DNA from: Nostoc sp. LPT
Lineage (GTDB): Bacteria; Cyanobacteriota; Cyanobacteriia; Cyanobacteriales; Nostocaceae
Direction of reading: 5' to 3'
DNA length: 64,000 nt
Assembly (NCBI RefSeq): GCF_017115165.1
Contig: NZ_JABXKF010000105.1
Span: forward strand, 1-64,000
Shown: one piece after another, positions 17,539 to 26,059 of the stretch
Position numbering within the stretch: the first letter of the stretch is position 1
Layout: each line of letters begins with the position of its first letter
The notes under the pieces: model-generated
Databases searched by the model: none
Seen by the model: the letters and a program-made list of their open reading frames with translations, nothing else
Told to the model about the DNA's origin: nothing
Made by a program: the position numbers and the translations under genes

Positions 17539-18063
17539 AAATTTGATGCACCAGTATTAATTAGTAAAACTAACTATTAGCTTCTCAATATAAGTGTCAG
17601 AAGTCAATAGACTCTGGCATAAATTTGAATCAGAGTAAAAGGAAACTCAGTAGAGTGGCGACGAGGTTATTGATGGGCGAAGTATCACTGACAACGATCG
17701 CAGTCTACCCAGCGGCCGCAAGTTCTTTATATCTTGTTCAAAATCCTCGACCCTGTAATGCACTGAAATTTGACGACTTACGAGTAGATGCTGAAATGAT
17801 ATGCGATTCATTCCTGCAAATCGGCTAGCTTGAGCAAGGGTTAACTTTTCTTTTTAAAAGAGCATCACCGCAATTTCCTGCTTCATTCATTATCCTGAGT
17901 TCTTCCATTACCAGAGCCGTTTTTCCTGGTAATTCTTGGTTGGTGATTTTTGCTTCACCAAAAAGGTATCAGTGTGAATACTGTGGCAAGTTTATTGATG
18001 GGGTAATTACCATAAATTAAATCTACCATCCAGTATTATTTTAACAACTAGGATAAATAGCTA
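17539..18063. other. Spacer between efflux operon and accessory genes
   Basis: No gene is recognised. Short ORFs here (for instance 17625-17828) lack any family feature or ribosome-binding site. The region should contain the efflux promoter and, if the MarR protein is autoregulatory, its operator. Two similar words, TTATTGATGGGCG (17669-17681) and TTTATTGATGGGGT (17990-18003), occur without further symmetry. Confidence 0.4.
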
Positions 18064-18594
18064 ATGGATATTCAGGAGTACTTTAATGGGGTAATTAATA
18101 ATCAGCAATTGAATGAGATGCTCAATCAGCAGCACTATACCTTTGCCCATAAAATAATGCCTTATATTGTAGAAAATAACTTTCAAGAGTTAGTCAGTAA
18201 AGTTATCGATAAATCCGCTCAAGACTGGATTTTACAACTTTGGAATAAATGTTCTGGCATCCAAAATTATAATTATACATCATTGATTTATCCGATATGT
18301 AATTTTACTAGGCATTCTGAGGATATTGGATTAATTTACATTGCTATGCCAGCACCTAGAGTAAGTCCTGAAGCAGCATATATAGCAGTTATATTTTTAA
18401 TTGATGATGATTTACCATCTGATTGGTTACGAAGCTACTTCACTCTTGAATTAGGACTGGCTGCATCTGCATATTGGACACTTGGAGAGTGGGATAATTC
18501 CAATCATATTAATTTAGGAAACTTTAAAGCTCAACCCAATTTAAATAATTTCCTTACAACAGTTATTGCAGAAATTCAAAGCAGATGGTGCTAA
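18064..18594 (+). CDS. Hypothetical protein (176 aa)
   Basis: A soluble, acidic protein without signal peptide or membrane segment; ATG start. The middle (ICNFTRHSEDIGLIYIAMPAP, then EAAYIAVIFLIDDDLPSDWLRSYFTLELG) looks like alternating strands and helices, and the C-terminus (LNNFLTTVIAEIQSRWC) like a closing helix. I recognise no family; small cytosolic proteins of this size in accessory regions include many immunity or antitoxin-like proteins, but nothing here proves that. It is AT-rich like the RNase H gene that follows. Confidence 0.6.
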   Translation: MDIQEYFNGVINNQQLNEMLNQQHYTFAHKIMPYIVENNFQELVSKVIDKSAQDWILQLWNKCSGIQNYNYTSLIYPICNFTRHSEDIGLIYIAMPAPRVSPEAAYIAVIFLIDDDLPSDWLRSYFTLELGLAASAYWTLGEWDNSNHINLGNFKAQPNLNNFLTTVIAEIQSRWC

Positions 18595-18765
18595 TTTTAA
18601 ATATTAAGATAATACAAAAAAATGTAACAATAAATATGTTTAAAAACTAATTTATTGTTCAATTAGTTTTTACTGAGATTAAATTTGAATCAACTGAATT
18701 TATTTATCCTAATTTAAAGATATTGAGAGGAAGTATCACATCGTCCTGTCCTATTCAGAAGGAGT

Positions 18766-19407
18766 ATGGCATCAAAGAAATACTACGCCGTTTTTAAAGG
18801 TCGAAAAACAGGTATATTCACAAGTTGGGACGAATGTGAAGAACATATCACAGGTTTTAGTGGTGCGTTGTACAAATCTTTTAAGACTAGAGAAGAAGCA
18901 GAAGCAGCATTGGAGGTTGCAGAGCAGAATTTTATCATTACAACTGAGCATAAAGAAGTAAACCAGCAGGAAGCAAAAACCAAAATATTTCCTGCAAAAG
19001 AGTTAATAATGGATAGCGTTTCTGTTGACGCTTCATGTTTAGGTAATCCTGGGTACGTTGAATATAGAGGTATTAATACAACAACACGGAAAGTGATTTT
19101 CCATAAAAGCCCAATGCCAAACGGAACGAATAATCTTGGAGAGTTTTTAGCTATTGTTCATGCTCTTGCATACCTCAATAAACAAGGTATGGATATACCT
19201 ATTTATTCTGATTCGGAGACAGCTATTATTTGGGTAATAAATAAGAGAACCAGAACAAAGTTAACCCGAAGTATGGACAATGAAGAAATATTTAATTTGG
19301 TAGATAGAGCATTGAAGTGGTTGGAAAATAATGAGTATACCAATCCTATCCTCAAATGGAATACTGTCTCTTGGGGCGAAATTCCAGCAGATTTCGGTCG
19401 TAAATGA
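18766..19407 (+). CDS. rnhA: Ribonuclease H1 with N-terminal hybrid-binding domain
   Basis: Cuts the RNA strand of RNA-DNA hybrids. Residues 4-50 form the viroplasmin/hybrid-binding domain found at the N-terminus of eukaryote-type RNase H1 (KKYYAVFKGRKTGIFTSW, ALYKSFKTREEAEAAL). The catalytic domain has the DEDD set: D88 (SVDAS), E126 (GEFLA), D149 (YSDSE) and D209 (PADFGRK). It ends precisely at the canonical GEIPADFGRK. The HBD-type RNase H1 is less common in bacteria than the short form. The stop TGA is followed in the same frame by a DUF4926 fragment. Confidence 0.9.
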   Translation: MASKKYYAVFKGRKTGIFTSWDECEEHITGFSGALYKSFKTREEAEAALEVAEQNFIITTEHKEVNQQEAKTKIFPAKELIMDSVSVDASCLGNPGYVEYRGINTTTRKVIFHKSPMPNGTNNLGEFLAIVHALAYLNKQGMDIPIYSDSETAIIWVINKRTRTKLTRSMDNEEIFNLVDRALKWLENNEYTNPILKWNTVSWGEIPADFGRK

Positions 19408-19617
19408 TACAATTTTTACCGTGGTCAATTTGGCACAGTAGTAGAATTATTAGCTGGTGGCGCTGCATTTGAGGTTAAATTTAGCGATGCCTCCGGCGGA
19501 CTACGCCTACACAATGGCCGCACTTATGAATCTGTCGGTTTACGCCCAGAGCAAATTATGGTGTTACATTTTGAGCCAGCATTCCCTGATCCAGTTCTGG
19601 AAATGATGCCAGTGTAA
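19408..19617 (+). pseudogene. DUF4926 gene, 5' truncated
   Basis: Directly after the RNase H stop and in its frame, the sequence reads YRGQFGTVVELL, AAFEVKFSD, NGRTYESVGL and QIMVLHFEPA, then a TAA. This is the DUF4926 SH3-like fold, missing about the first 15 residues (normally ending in NLYRGQ). No usable start codon is present, so it is a pseudogene fragment. Within it an eight-residue insert SDASGGLRLHNG is encoded by a dispersed repeat. DUF4926 proteins often occur with toxin-antitoxin or DUF6883 genes. Confidence 0.65.
19484..19511 (+). repeat. Small dispersed repeat inside the DUF4926 reading frame
   Basis: GCGATGCCTCCGGCGGACTA followed by CGCCTACA matches the Nostoc dispersed repeat GCGATGCCTNCGGCGGGCTACGCCTACGC. 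Removing about 24 bp restores the normal FSD-NGRTY strand-turn of DUF4926, so the repeat inserted in frame. Confidence 0.6.
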
Positions 19618-19758
19618 TCGAGATAAAAACGCAGATACTAATCATATTTATGATGGTCTATCCTTATGCACATAAATATAGAGAATCTGGCGATCGCTTA
19701 TTGTATATTATAGTTTTGAGAGCGATGCCAATATAGATAGAAATTACAGAGTGAAATA

Positions 19759-20013
19759 ATGTTAAAAACATTCAGAGCTTGGTTGAAAGGAAGTCGTTTA
19801 GAGTGGATTGATGATGTACCTTTATTGGGAGAGCAACAAATCCCGGTTCATGTTACATTACTGGAAAATGAATCAGTCATAGATAAACAAGCACGGGGAA
19901 GAAGAATGGCTGAAATATTAGAAAAACTTGCTGTGAGTGAAGCTTTGACTGATGTTGATCCCGTTATTTGGCAGCAAGAAACTCGTCAAGACCGTTCACT
20001 TCCGGGACGATAA
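19759..20013 (+). CDS. Antitoxin of a VapBC-like pair
   Basis: An 84-residue protein starting MLKTFRAWLKGSRLEWIDDVP and with a helical C-terminus rich in charge (DKQARGRRMAEILEKLA..LTDVDPVIWQQETR). This resembles the antitoxins that accompany PIN-domain toxins in cyanobacteria. It ends 3 bp before the toxin start, as usual for a co-translated module. The C-terminal segment would wrap around and block the PIN active site. No ribbon-helix-helix motif is certain. Confidence 0.75.
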   Translation: MLKTFRAWLKGSRLEWIDDVPLLGEQQIPVHVTLLENESVIDKQARGRRMAEILEKLAVSEALTDVDPVIWQQETRQDRSLPGR

Positions 20014-20016
20014 AAC

Positions 20017-20394
20017 GTGCTGCTTGATAGCAATATTATTATATATTCTGCTCAACCAGAAAACGTCCAATTGAGAGAGTTAATTGCTAAATATGCACCT
20101 GCGGTATCAGCACTCAGTTATTTGGAAGTGTTAGGCTATCATCTGCTTAAAGAGGAACAACGCCAGTATTTTGAGGAGTTTTTTCAAGTTGCTCAGGTTT
20201 TACCAATCTCTGAAGATGTGTTAAATCAAGCGGTAATTCTGCGACAACAGAAACGAATGACTTTAGGTGATGCAATTATTGCCGGCACTGCTTTGGTGTA
20301 TGGACTAACTTTGATAACAAGAAATACTGATGATTTCCGTTGGATTCCACAAGTGAAATTGTGGAATCCGTTTGAGTCTGATAAACCCAGTTAA
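20017..20394 (+). CDS. PIN-domain ribonuclease toxin (VapC-like)
   Basis: A 125-residue PIN domain that should cut RNA. The acidic metal site is complete: D4 (MLLDSN), E37 (SYLEVLG), D85 (TLGDAIIAGTA) and D105/D106 (TRNTDDF). It starts with GTG at 20017, 3 bp after the antitoxin stop. The 3' end contains a perfect inverted repeat (GGATTCCACAA / TTGTGGAATCC, 20342-20369) within the codons for IPQVKLWN. Confidence 0.88.
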   Translation: MLLDSNIIIYSAQPENVQLRELIAKYAPAVSALSYLEVLGYHLLKEEQRQYFEEFFQVAQVLPISEDVLNQAVILRQQKRMTLGDAIIAGTALVYGLTLITRNTDDFRWIPQVKLWNPFESDKPS

Positions 20395-20590
20395 GAGAAA
20401 AGTGCGTAGGCGTAGCCCGTCGTAGACATTGCATCTGGTAGTTGTGAGAGCGATCGCAGCACGAAAATTAGAAAAAAATGATATATAAGCTAAAATTTGT
20501 TTCTTTATGCAATGCAGCCAGTTTGATTATAGTGCGTAAATATTGGTTGTTTTACAATGGTCTTATGTATATTTTATAAGCATTTAAAAA

Positions 20591-21253
20591 TTACGAATTA
20601 CGAATTATATTAACATCTTTGGTTATCTTCAACATTTTATTTCCACCAGGCTGTAGTTCGTATTCAACCTTTTGAATATCTATGTTATAACCCTTTGAAG
20701 TGTAATATTTAACTACTTCATCTAAATGTTGTGAATGTTTCCACATTAAAGTTATCAGGGGAAATATTCTAACTTCTTTAGCAATACGCAACATCTCACC
20801 TACTGAATTTAAGTGAAAATCGTAATCGAGATGGTCTGAATATAAAAATAATAAATGCGAACAAAGAGCTATATCAAACTCTTGATTATCATAAGCTAAT
20901 TTTGGCAATTCACCGACTCTGTATCTGTTGCTCTTTTTGCCAGTCTCATAATCAGACAAAAATTCTCGAATAACTTTGACTCGATTGTGCCTCAAATCAT
21001 CCGGGGATTTATGATAGCTCCATACCCAATCATTTGATGTAGCCTTAACTTGGTTAATGATGTTATCTACCACTTCATTAAATCTTTTCAATATTTCATC
21101 ACTGGAAAATTGGTACAGTGGATCAATAGAAACAACACTTTTACCCTGACGCGTCATTTCTGCATTAAAGCTTGCTGGACCATCCCCAATCCCAATGATG
21201 CTTTTATTTAAATCCGCATTTGTTAAATTGAATATTTTTATATATTCATCCAT
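20591..21253 (-). CDS. SAM-dependent methyltransferase
   Basis: Class I methyltransferase fold. Motif I IIGIGDGPASFNAEM (about 20-34), the end of strand 2 VVSIDPLY (about 40-47) and the motif IV region FDIALCSHLLFLYSD (about 125-139) are visible. Length 220 aa. The substrate is not evident. It is 83 bp downstream of the phosphatase gene on the same strand and may be co-transcribed. It is AT-rich and looks accessory. Confidence 0.75.
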   Translation of the reverse strand: MDEYIKIFNLTNADLNKSIIGIGDGPASFNAEMTRQGKSVVSIDPLYQFSSDEILKRFNEVVDNIINQVKATSNDWVWSYHKSPDDLRHNRVKVIREFLSDYETGKKSNRYRVGELPKLAYDNQEFDIALCSHLLFLYSDHLDYDFHLNSVGEMLRIAKEVRIFPLITLMWKHSQHLDEVVKYYTSKGYNIDIQKVEYELQPGGNKMLKITKDVNIIRNS

Positions 21254-21336
21254 TCACCTCCCAAAAAGAACTACTTTCTCTAGAATCATTGCCATAGGAT
21301 TCACCTCGTAACTGATTAAGTAGGATAATAGTAAAC

Positions 21337-21927
21337 TCAAAATATTTGATGGATTGCTAAACGGCAATCATTTAGAAGCACGTCAAGTTCTTTTACAACT
21401 GTCAAGGGATTTCTACCTCTAAAGGTAGCAGCGATCGCAGCTTCATAAGGATTTCTACCTGTTCTCTTGACAGCATTTATTGCAGCTTGATTTGATAATC
21501 CTCGGGCATTAACTAGCCACGCCGCTAACACATGTCCAGTACGTCCAATTCCACCAGAACAGTGTACAACTACTTTCTCATTTTGTTTATCAGCTTCTAT
21601 TAAGAAAGGAAGTATTTTCTGTGTGAGGGTTTCTAAATCGGATAAATGAAAATCTATAATTGGTGCCCAACAAACTAGCTGATTCCCAAATTTCTGTTTG
21701 TATATGTTTAGAAGATCGGAGTAAGAAGCTAGCTGTTGTTCAGCAAGAAGACAGCAAACACGCTTGATATCTTGGCGCTTCATGAATTCTATCCAATCCT
21801 GAACGTTCTTGTCAGTGTATCCAGGTCGCGCAGCACCAAAAACTATTTGCTCTTTCTCCCAAGCCGGTGCAAACTTGTACATATTTAAGAGTCTATAGTC
21901 GAGGTTGGTAAATCTCACCAATGGCAA
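21337..21927 (-). CDS. Dual-specificity/tyrosine-type protein phosphatase
   Basis: Cysteine phosphatase with the P-loop HCSGGIGRTG (H122, C123, R129) and a likely general acid D92 in the loop APIIDFHLSD. Length of 196 residues and the compact fold fit the DSP group. C123 forms the phosphocysteine intermediate. It could act on a phosphorylated protein, an RNA 5' end or a small phosphate. It precedes the methyltransferase gene. Confidence 0.88.
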   Translation of the reverse strand: MPLVRFTNLDYRLLNMYKFAPAWEKEQIVFGAARPGYTDKNVQDWIEFMKRQDIKRVCCLLAEQQLASYSDLLNIYKQKFGNQLVCWAPIIDFHLSDLETLTQKILPFLIEADKQNEKVVVHCSGGIGRTGHVLAAWLVNARGLSNQAAINAVKRTGRNPYEAAIAATFRGRNPLTVVKELDVLLNDCRLAIHQIF

Positions 21928-22432
21928 AAAATGGCGATCGCAGCGCCAACGCTTTCAGCGAACGCAGTTTAAAAATCCCTTTACACCCAATGCTAGCTAA
22001 AGTCACTAATGGCTACGTAAGTATACCCCAGTATCTTGCTGTAGGGTGACACTACGCTCTGGAAAATCCTAATATAATAAGCTAAATGGAATGGTAAGAA
22101 TAAAGTTTTTCAATAAATTTTAGATTTTTGTGAATTATCTTGCTGGCCATACCACCTCTAATGCTTATTTTTAGGACTTTTGCAGCTTACTTAGCAAGCT
22201 TCAGTAGTTACCTTGACTAATCAATGAGGTTAAGAGAAACTAACTAAATATTGATGTGTATGCTTATAATAATAATAAGTTTTGTAAAGATTCTGAGATA
22301 TATATGTTGAAATATGGAACATTAGTTAACTAAAGTGGCAAGTTTGTATCTAAAAATGTTCCTACGGCTATATTTGTAGCCTTCTGCTAAGGCAGTAAAA
22401 TTTAAGCGTACTTTTCCTGGTTGGCCAAAAGA
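21928..22432. other. Spacer before the DUF2997 operon
   Basis: AT-rich stretch without a recognisable gene. It carries a HIP1-containing block (21929-21965) and the promoter area of the downstream operon. No clear regulatory palindrome was found. Confidence 0.4.
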
Positions 22433-22642
22433 ATGGAGACATTAGAGTTCATAATCTATCCAGACGGTCGGGTACAAGAGAAAGTCACTGGCATTGTGGG
22501 TGCTTCTTGTGCTGAAGTTACAGCAGCAATAGAGGCACAGTTGGGGCAAGTACTTAATCATGAGCCAACCTCAGAATATTTCGCCGCGAAGGTGCAGCAA
22601 TCTAATGTGGCGAATACACACACCACTTACAGCGATTGGTAA
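22433..22642 (+). CDS. DUF2997 protein
   Basis: Small conserved protein that starts METLEFIIYPDGRVQEKVTG, the DUF2997 pattern, with the GASCAEVTAAIEAQLG helix. The frame is open from 22421, but the ATG at 22433 matches the family start. It leads the DUF2997-DUF1257-ferredoxin operon that is conserved in cyanobacteria and partly in plastids (Ycf35). Its biochemical role is not established. Confidence 0.85.
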   Translation: METLEFIIYPDGRVQEKVTGIVGASCAEVTAAIEAQLGQVLNHEPTSEYFAAKVQQSNVANTHTTYSDW

Positions 22643-22681
22643 GTTTTCACAGTAGTTTAATGTTATTAATTCACAACCACC

Positions 22682-23068
22682 ATGTCACACTTTAGCCAAA
22701 TTAAGACTCAAATCCGTAACCTTGATTCTTTGAAAGATGCTTTGACTGAATTGGGCGTCGACTGGAAACCCGGCCCACGCGAAGTCCGTGGCTATCGCGG
22801 TCAAACCCATCCTGCGGAAGTTAGTATTGAGCAGGAAAATGGCTATGACATCGGTTTTAGATGGAATGGCAAAGAATATGAACTGGTGGCTGACTTGCAA
22901 TATTGGCAGCAAGGCCTGTCTGTAGACGGATTTTTGCGCCAGGTAACACAGCGTTATGCTTATCAAACAGTTGTGAAAGAAACCGCTCGTGTTGGTTTTC
23001 AAGTATCTGAACAACAAAAAAATGAAGATGGTTCAATTCGCCTGGTAGTACAGCGCTGGAGTGCCTAA
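22682..23068 (+). CDS. ycf35: DUF1257 / Ycf35 protein
   Basis: A 128-residue soluble protein with the DUF1257 pattern: SHFSQIKTQIRNLDSLKDAL, WKPGPREVRGYRGQ, DIGFRWNGKEYELVADLQYW and the closing helix RYAYQTVVKETA. It is homologous to plastid Ycf35. Its TAA overlaps the ATG of the ferredoxin gene by one base (TAATG), which implies coupled translation. Function unknown; the constant link with a ferredoxin points to a redox or iron-sulfur task. Confidence 0.9.
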   Translation: MSHFSQIKTQIRNLDSLKDALTELGVDWKPGPREVRGYRGQTHPAEVSIEQENGYDIGFRWNGKEYELVADLQYWQQGLSVDGFLRQVTQRYAYQTVVKETARVGFQVSEQQKNEDGSIRLVVQRWSA

Positions 23069-23529
23069 TGGCTGATTTTCTGCCGTCGCCGGAAGAACAA
23101 GAAGATAACCGTTCCGGTTTGGAACCAGAATTAGGGGGTTTTTTACGGGATGCCCCAGAACGTTCTGGTTTAGAACCGGAATTGGGTGGTGTATTTCGCC
23201 AAAATGGTGTTTATGTTGACGAAATCACCTGTATAGGTTGCAAGCATTGCGCTCATGTTGCGCGTAACACCTTTTATATTGAACCAGATTACGGGCGATC
23301 GCGCGTAGTTCGGCAAGATGGGGACGCTGAAGAAATTATCCAAGAGGCAATTGACACTTGTCCGGTTGATTGCATTCACTGGGTTGATTACACTGAACTG
23401 AAAAAGTTAGAAGACGAGCGCAAATATCAGGTAATTCCTTTAATAGGTTATCCGGTAGAACAGGCAGTTGTTGCTAGCGAACGTCGGCGTAAAAAGCAAA
23501 AGTTAAAAACCAAAAAATCCCGTTATTAA
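23068..23529 (+). CDS. 4Fe-4S ferredoxin with N-terminal peptide repeat
   Basis: The ferredoxin core has cysteines C55, C58 and C61 (CIGCKHC) and C98/C102 (CPVDC), as in the single-cluster ferredoxin domain also found in plant DnaJ-like proteins. The N-terminal 45 residues contain a duplicated decapeptide RSGLEPELGG (15-24 and 32-41) joined by an acidic linker. The C-terminus is very basic (RRRKKQKLKTKKSRY). The third gene of the operon, it should transfer electrons for the DUF1257 partners. A Rho-independent terminator follows. Confidence 0.88.
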   Translation: MADFLPSPEEQEDNRSGLEPELGGFLRDAPERSGLEPELGGVFRQNGVYVDEITCIGCKHCAHVARNTFYIEPDYGRSRVVRQDGDAEEIIQEAIDTCPVDCIHWVDYTELKKLEDERKYQVIPLIGYPVEQAVVASERRRKKQKLKTKKSRY

Positions 23530-23554
23530 GATAAAAACGTTAAATCAATATAAT

Positions 23555-23588
23555 AAAGGACTGGTATATCCAGTCCTTTTGTTTTTCG
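23555..23588 (+). terminator. Rho-independent terminator of the ferredoxin operon
   Basis: AAAGGACTGG (23555-23564) pairs perfectly with CCAGTCCTTT (23570-23579) around TATAT, followed by TGTTTTT. It lies 26 bp after the ferredoxin stop: a textbook intrinsic terminator. Confidence 0.88.
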
Positions 23589-23648
23589 TTATGTAGTTAA
23601 TTTCTGATGCAGGGATAATTTGGAATTCCCTGTAAGGGTTAACTTCCT

Positions 23649-23933
23649 TCATTTTAAATTTAGAGGATCGTGTTGTGAAAGTAATTTTTCTACTTTTGCC
23701 TCGTCTAACCTAGCAGTTAATCTTCTAGTTTCATGCAAGTCTCTAGTAGTTTTTGCCAAAGTAAAAGTTGAACCAACAGAGAAAGCCATACCCATACCCA
23801 TAAAGCCTTTCACCCAGCCATTTACAGGTAAGTTTACAATGCCGAAGGTGGTCATAGAAATAGAAATCACAAAAGCTGCCCAAGTTTGAATAACCCAAGC
23901 TGCACTGTCTTTTTGGCTATTAATTGTTTGCAT
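23649..23933 (-). CDS. YiaA/YiaB-like two-helix membrane protein
   Basis: A 94-residue protein with two hydrophobic helices (AAWVIQTWAAFVISISMTTFG and WVKGFMGMGMAFSVGSTFTLA), then the cytosolic tail TTRDLHETRRLTARLDEAKVEKLLSQHDPLNLK read in pieces. The helix pair and the TTRDLHE motif match the cyanobacterial YiaA-like family. Function unknown. It converges on the ferredoxin operon. Confidence 0.75.
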   Translation of the reverse strand: MQTINSQKDSAAWVIQTWAAFVISISMTTFGIVNLPVNGWVKGFMGMGMAFSVGSTFTLAKTTRDLHETRRLTARLDEAKVEKLLSQHDPLNLK

Positions 23934-24098
23934 ATTTCCTACCTTTGATATGACTTATTAATATCAATTCTTGATTTGTAATTAAAAAGCGTAAGATTTC
24001 ATCTGGGTTTCCAAACTTGTATCTATAGTTTAGTTTTGGAGAATTGATGTTAACAGTAATTATATTTATTGGTAGGTTTACTAGTATCAATAATAAGA

Positions 24099-24179
24099 CC
24101 AGTTTTAGAACTGGACTGCAACAGGTGAGCTTAAGAGCAATGTAGTCAGTAGAAACTGGCACAAGATTTGTACCAGTTT
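24099..24179 (-). terminator. Two CCAGTT/AACTGG hairpins after the DUF4335 gene
   Basis: AAACTGG (24153-24159) and CCAGTTT (24173-24179) form a nearly perfect 27-bp palindrome 30 bp beyond the DUF4335 stop. A second, shorter CCAGTTTTAGAACTGG lies at 24099-24114. Both use the same stem word and could end transcription or process the message. There is no long T run. Confidence 0.4.
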
Positions 24180-24208
24180 TATAAGTGGCATTAAAAGGAT
24201 GAGTTTAC

Positions 24209-25810
24209 TTATTGATCTGGAAAGGTCTGTACCTTGCCATCAGGGCTGAGAACAACTCGAATTCTGACATTTTGTCCATTTTTATTGGCGGAAACAAAAG
24301 GTTTACCAACTTCAGGCATCCCAGCGTTATCAACGAATTCTCTTGCTGCCTTATTAAGGGGGAAAATTCGTTCAATTGTGCCGTCAACACCAACTATCAA
24401 ACTGTACTCTAATGTTTGTCCCAGTCCAGTAGGTGGTTGCCAACGCTTTGTTAGGTATTCTCTAGCTTCTGCTATTTGAGGTGTATCAAATAATGTGCCA
24501 GTAGCTACTTCTCTGGATGTGGGGTTTTTACCTGCGTCCCCTAATTGATCGATAAAGGGATTATTCTCCGCAGTCCTAGAGGAGGGAAGTTGTGAAGCAG
24601 GTTTTTCTCCAGCAGAAGATTGCTGTAAGGAGCGGATTCTTTCGTCTAGCTGTTGTGAGGTTAGTGGGGAGGGTTGGGTTGGAGTATTGACACGATTATT
24701 ATTGGGTATGGTGTCAAGAGATGGAGGCAGGACTGGTGAGATATTAGTTGGTAAGCTATTGGCGTCAGAAGATAGTCTGGGTGGTAAATTCCGCAGTTTA
24801 GGGATAGTACCTACTTGGGGACTTGACCCGGTTGGATTCTGTCCCAGATTTGGTAATATGGCAATTTCCTGGCCTGGGATTTTGCTGGATGGTGCAATCG
24901 CTCGATTACTAGGAAGGGTTGCAGTCGTCCCTTGAGGTATTGTCAATGTATTTGGTGGCGGTGCAGAGAAACTACTAGAACTAGGAGCTGTTAGAGGTGC
25001 TTGGGGTAAAGTGGATGTGGAAAGTGGAGGAGTAGAACCTAGCAAATTATTTGATGGAGAGGTTAGCCCAGGTTCAGGCGTGGGAAAGTTTAGTGAGGAT
25101 GAAGGTTCTAGAGCAGTCTTTACTGTTGCTGAATCTGATGTTTTGGCTGTCTGCTGTTGCTTTTCTCTAATATTGTTAGCATATTGCCAAGTAACTGGTA
25201 AAAAACCTATACCTAATACTAAGACTGCGGCAACAGGTGCCCAAGCAGGGAATCTCAGAGTCAAACCTGTGCTGTTGAGAGTTGGAAGTGCCATGACATC
25301 AGTTGAGTATTCATCTAAAGCACTTGCCAAATCAAATAGTTGTAGCAAACTGAGTTGAATTACAGGGCCAGATGAATGGTTGGCAAGAGAACCAAGAAAT
25401 AGGTTGTGAGTTAAATAGCTGCTTGGTTCTAAGTGGATATTTGCCCCTGGAATCTGGTTACTAAAGGCATTTAATGTTTTTGTTGAAGACTTTAATTCCG
25501 GCTCATCCAGTGCTGTGCTTGACTCTTGGGTACTGGAGAAACTGACCCAAAAGTTTTCTGGAGACTGTTGGAGGAATTGCTGTACATAGTTGGTGACAGC
25601 ATCACATAAAGCTTCGAGTTGCTCGCGATCGCCCCGAATTGGAACTCTGTATTCTTCTGGTAGTCGAGGATCGTCAAAACGTAGCTCAAAACTCAGATGT
25701 TTGAGGACAGTTTTCCCCATCCAACGAGACAGAGGTGAGCTTTGCGCGAATACTTCTAGCGTGCAAGTCGGTGGTGTGTAGCAACGAATAACTGAATTTG
25801 ATAGAGGCAT
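24209..25810 (-). CDS. DUF4335 protein
   Basis: A cyanobacterial family protein of 533 residues from the chosen ATG (MPLSNSVIRCYTPPTCTLEV). The N-terminal 200 residues are the DUF4335 domain (SPLSRWMGKTVLKHLSFELRFDDPRLPE, PIRGDREQLEALCDAV). A hydrophobic segment (FPAWAPVAAVLVLGIGFLPVTW), a long Pro/Ser/Thr-rich linker and a conserved C-terminal block (LTKRWQPPTGLGQTLEYSLI, then FVSANKNGQNVRIRVVLSPD) follow. The frame stays open up to 25900, but the DUF starts at 25810. It is paired with the DUF3038 gene, as in other cyanobacteria. Function unknown. Confidence 0.82.
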   Translation of the reverse strand: MPLSNSVIRCYTPPTCTLEVFAQSSPLSRWMGKTVLKHLSFELRFDDPRLPEEYRVPIRGDREQLEALCDAVTNYVQQFLQQSPENFWVSFSSTQESSTALDEPELKSSTKTLNAFSNQIPGANIHLEPSSYLTHNLFLGSLANHSSGPVIQLSLLQLFDLASALDEYSTDVMALPTLNSTGLTLRFPAWAPVAAVLVLGIGFLPVTWQYANNIREKQQQTAKTSDSATVKTALEPSSSLNFPTPEPGLTSPSNNLLGSTPPLSTSTLPQAPLTAPSSSSFSAPPPNTLTIPQGTTATLPSNRAIAPSSKIPGQEIAILPNLGQNPTGSSPQVGTIPKLRNLPPRLSSDANSLPTNISPVLPPSLDTIPNNNRVNTPTQPSPLTSQQLDERIRSLQQSSAGEKPASQLPSSRTAENNPFIDQLGDAGKNPTSREVATGTLFDTPQIAEAREYLTKRWQPPTGLGQTLEYSLIVGVDGTIERIFPLNKAAREFVDNAGMPEVGKPFVSANKNGQNVRIRVVLSPDGKVQTFPDQ

Positions 25811-26059
25811 GACAGGAACTACGAAGAAGACTATATTGGGATTTTGCAAAAATTGAGCCAGTTGCTTGCAAAGAAAAGTTGGAACGGTGGATTTTTCCAC
25901 TCAGAAATTTGTCAGGTTCCTTCCGTTATTCAAACTGGCGTGCAAGGAGGAAGCATTGCTGATAGTGCATCGCCCAAGAGCTACTGACCATCAAAAAGGA
26001 ATCCTTACCTAGCAAACTTTCACGAGCAAATTTTGGTTGAAGAATTTCAAATCTAAAAT

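Noticed and set aside
17625..17828. 67-codon ORF upstream of the orphan gene
   Set aside because: No ribosome-binding site, no recognisable domain, atypical residue mix; probably the efflux promoter region.
20342..20369. GGATTCCACAA / TTGTGGAATCC inverted repeat as terminator of the VapBC-like module
   Set aside because: It lies within the vapC coding sequence and encodes conserved PIN-domain C-terminal residues, with no T run; noted in the gene entry only.
23920..24162. 80-codon minus-strand ORF overlapping the YiaA-like start
   Set aside because: Overlaps the real gene start and two hairpins; hydrophobic by AT-richness only.
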